Part shown: one piece after another, positions 12,441-14,274 of the stretch
Layout: each line of letters starts with the position of its first letter
How positions within the stretch are numbered: position 1 is the first letter of the stretch
Assembly (NCBI GenBank): GCA_002396645.1
Contig: DGYI01000014.1
Location: 79,008 to 93,281 of the forward strand
DNA length: 14,274 nucleotides
Source: Firmicutes bacterium UBA5010
Lineage (GTDB): Bacteria; Bacillota; Clostridia; Tissierellales; Sedimentibacteraceae
Direction: 5' to 3'
Position numbers and translations under genes: made by a program
The notes under the pieces: generated by a model
Told to the model about the DNA's origin: nothing
Database searches by the model: none
What the model saw: the letters and a program-made list of their open reading frames with translations, nothing else

Positions 12441-14219
12441 TTAGGGGAAAATATCTACCTTTTCAAAGTTTATACAATTAATATAACCTCTGTTGCTAAG
12501 CCTTAGTTCAGGAATTACAGCGAGTGAAAGTAAAGCACTTGTCATAAAAGGAGAAATTAAATTACACCCTAGCTTTTTCCATCCAAGCTCTATATCATGG
12601 ACTCTCTTTGCCACAATATCCGCACTGTCTTCACTCATTAGTCCGGCTATAGGCAAAGGATTTATTGCTATTATTTCGCCGTTCTGGACAACTACCATTC
12701 CGCCGCCGCATCTATTAAGAGCATTTCCTGCCACAGCCATATCCTCATCATTTGTTCCTATTACAGTCAGATTATGCGCATCGTGTGATACGGTAGAAGC
12801 AACAGCTCCCGACTTAAATCCAAAGCCCTTGACAAATCCCTTTCCTATTAAACCGCTTGCATTATGCCTTTCTATAACCGCAATCTTTATTACATCATTT
12901 TCAATGTCTGATTTTATTTCATTATTTGTCACAGTCATTTCTATTATTCTTTGATAATTATATGCTTTGGCTTCGACAATCTCCATTACTCGCACATTTT
13001 TACTTTTTCCATCGGCATTTATTATAAAATCAGAAGGAGAAAGCTCATTTTTGAGCTTCATAGAATTTTTTGAAAATTCGGGATATTCTTTAGAGTCTAT
13101 GTTGACTAATAGTTTTTTGTTTTCACAGACAAGCTCTCCGTTAAATATAACCTTCTCGACATTTACCGATTCCAAGTCACTGAGCAGATTTATATCAGCC
13201 CATTTACCCGGTGATATGCTTCCCAAATCTCTTTGCATTTCGAAGCAAAAAGCAGCATTTATTGTAGCCATTTGTATGGCTGTTATAGGATTTATACCTT
13301 CCTGTATGGCTCTTCTTATTATATGATCCATATGTCCGTCTTTTATAAGAGTATCGGGATGAGTATCATCGCTTACCAAAACGGCAAATCTTGTGTCTAT
13401 CTTATTTTCAATCAAGCTTTTCACTGTCTCGGCTACATCACGCCATGCGGAGCCTTCTCTCATTTGAACATACATACCAAGACGCATTTTTTCAAGAGCC
13501 ATTTCTTTAGTTACCGTTTCGTGACAGGAGTTAATTCCTGTAGCTATGTAAGCATTTAATCCCTTATTGTCAGATGCCGGATAGTGACCCGTAGCAATTT
13601 TATTTTCCTTTAATGTTATTGATATTTCTTTGTGCATATCTTTATCTGCGGCTATGACACCGGGATAGTTCATCATCTCGCCAAGTCCCTTGACGTCTTT
13701 AAACTTCATGACTTTCTTTATTTCCTTAGGACCTATTTCCGCACCGGTATCTTCAAATCCTTTACATGCAGGCACACAAGACGGAACAGTAGAATAAACC
13801 CTTAACGGTAAATTCTCTCCGTCCTCAATCATCAGTTTCATTCCGTCAAAGCCAAGCACATTAGTTATCTCATGAGGGTCCATATAAATAGTTGTTGTAC
13901 CGTGAACACAGACAGATTTTGCGTATTCTCTGACAGTAAGCATACTGCTTTCAACATGTATATGCGTATCAATAAATCCGGGACTTGCATAGTATCCCTT
14001 TCCGTCAATTACAATTGTATTTTTGCCTATAGTATGGACAGCATCACCCACAAGCGCAATTCTTCCCTTTTTTATTGCTATATCTATATTTTCCAATATT
14101 TCAGCTGTATTTACATTAACAAGCTTAACGTTTTTTATAACCATATCTGCCTTTATTTCACCCATTGCAGTCTTGGATAAATCACGAGTAATCTGATACA
14201 ATTCATATCTTTTGTTCAA
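12441..14219 (-). CDS. ade: Adenine deaminase
   Basis: This cytoplasmic metal-dependent amidohydrolase converts adenine to hypoxanthine and ammonia in purine salvage. The metal-binding HIHVES motif (about residues 86-91) follows ASPGFIDT, the usual end of strand one. MDPHEITNVLG (about 113-123), ATGHYPA (about 209-215) and VSDDTHPD (about 282-289) are further conserved metal and active-site segments of the Ade family. The C-terminal half, with HNLTVIGTND and GGGMVV, is also typical. Length (592 residues) fits the family. The frame could be extended to a TTG at 14231, but the GGAGG ribosome-binding site (14229-14225) would then be inside the coding region. TTG 14219-14217, five bases after that site and opening MNKRYELYQITRDLSK, is the better start. 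The gene is monocistronic, with its own terminator. Confidence 0.95.
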   Translation of the reverse strand: MNKRYELYQITRDLSKTAMGEIKADMVIKNVKLVNVNTAEILENIDIAIKKGRIALVGDAVHTIGKNTIVIDGKGYYASPGFIDTHIHVESSMLTVREYAKSVCVHGTTTIYMDPHEITNVLGFDGMKLMIEDGENLPLRVYSTVPSCVPACKGFEDTGAEIGPKEIKKVMKFKDVKGLGEMMNYPGVIAADKDMHKEISITLKENKIATGHYPASDNKGLNAYIATGINSCHETVTKEMALEKMRLGMYVQMREGSAWRDVAETVKSLIENKIDTRFAVLVSDDTHPDTLIKDGHMDHIIRRAIQEGINPITAIQMATINAAFCFEMQRDLGSISPGKWADINLLSDLESVNVEKVIFNGELVCENKKLLVNIDSKEYPEFSKNSMKLKNELSPSDFIINADGKSKNVRVMEIVEAKAYNYQRIIEMTVTNNEIKSDIENDVIKIAVIERHNASGLIGKGFVKGFGFKSGAVASTVSHDAHNLTVIGTNDEDMAVAGNALNRCGGGMVVVQNGEIIAINPLPIAGLMSEDSADIVAKRVHDIELGWKKLGCNLISPFMTSALLSLAVIPELRLSNRGYINCINFEKVDIFP

Positions 14220-14251
14220 AACAACCTCCAAACATAAAAGTATTTCCTAAT

Positions 14252-14260
14252 AATATACCA
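14252..14260 (-). promoter_or_regulatory. Possible extended -10 promoter of ade
   Basis: On the minus strand TGGTATATT (14260-14252) has a TG motif before a TATATT hexamer, giving a short leader. Its -35 would lie beyond the window, so the call is tentative. Confidence 0.3.
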
Positions 14261-14274
14261 CAATATTTTTAATA

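Noticed and set aside
12493..14180. Several plus-strand ORFs of about 100-150 residues
   Set aside because: All are antisense shadows of the adenine deaminase gene.

Overview
The window is AT-rich DNA (roughly one third G+C by eye) with strong Shine-Dalgarno sites, Bacillus-type sigma-A promoters, abundant intrinsic terminators and two in-frame UGA selenocysteine codons. The gene set (selenocysteine-containing amino-acid/betaine reductase subunits, rubrerythrin, threonine dehydrogenase pathway, an S-layer-homology cell-wall hydrolase) points to a strictly anaerobic, amino-acid-fermenting Stickland-type clostridium. I cannot assign a species.

Layout. 1-240 is the 3' end of a FAD-dependent oxidoreductase. 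332-604 is a small, extremely asparagine-rich ORF closed by a strong terminator. 851-1393 is rubrerythrin with its own promoter and terminator. 1599-3836 is a tdh-kbl operon converting threonine to glycine and acetyl-CoA. 3885-4559 (minus) is a TetR-family regulator, divergent from a substrate-specific reductase operon: component B alpha (4796-6121), the selenoprotein component B beta (6133-7443, UGA at 7174) and a BCCT betaine/choline/carnitine-type transporter (7533-9035). Two stacked terminators follow, then grdA (9157-9627, UGA at 9286). The BCCT gene and the divergence of the B subunits from glycine-type GrdE/GrdB suggest betaine (or sarcosine) reductase. Protein C (grdC/grdD), thioredoxin and the selenocysteine machinery are not in the window. 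9628-9917 holds an array of five consecutive hairpins. 9918-11921 (minus) is a secreted NlpC/P60 hydrolase with three SLH domains. 12441-14219 (minus) is adenine deaminase.

How the parts could work together. Tdh-Kbl yields glycine, NADH and acetyl-CoA. The Grd module uses reducing power to cleave imported betaine (or sarcosine), sharing selenoprotein A and protein C with any glycine reductase elsewhere. Rubrerythrin would protect this oxygen-sensitive chemistry.

The most novel-looking part is the 520-bp gap 11922-12440. It contains a good minus-strand promoter, an unannotated 45-codon ORF for a small hydrophobic, lysine-rich peptide, a strong minus-strand terminator and, on the opposite strand, a possible promoter and terminator for an approximately 88-nt antisense RNA covering the ORF's start codon. 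This is the architecture of a type I toxin-antitoxin module. It is a sequence-only hypothesis.
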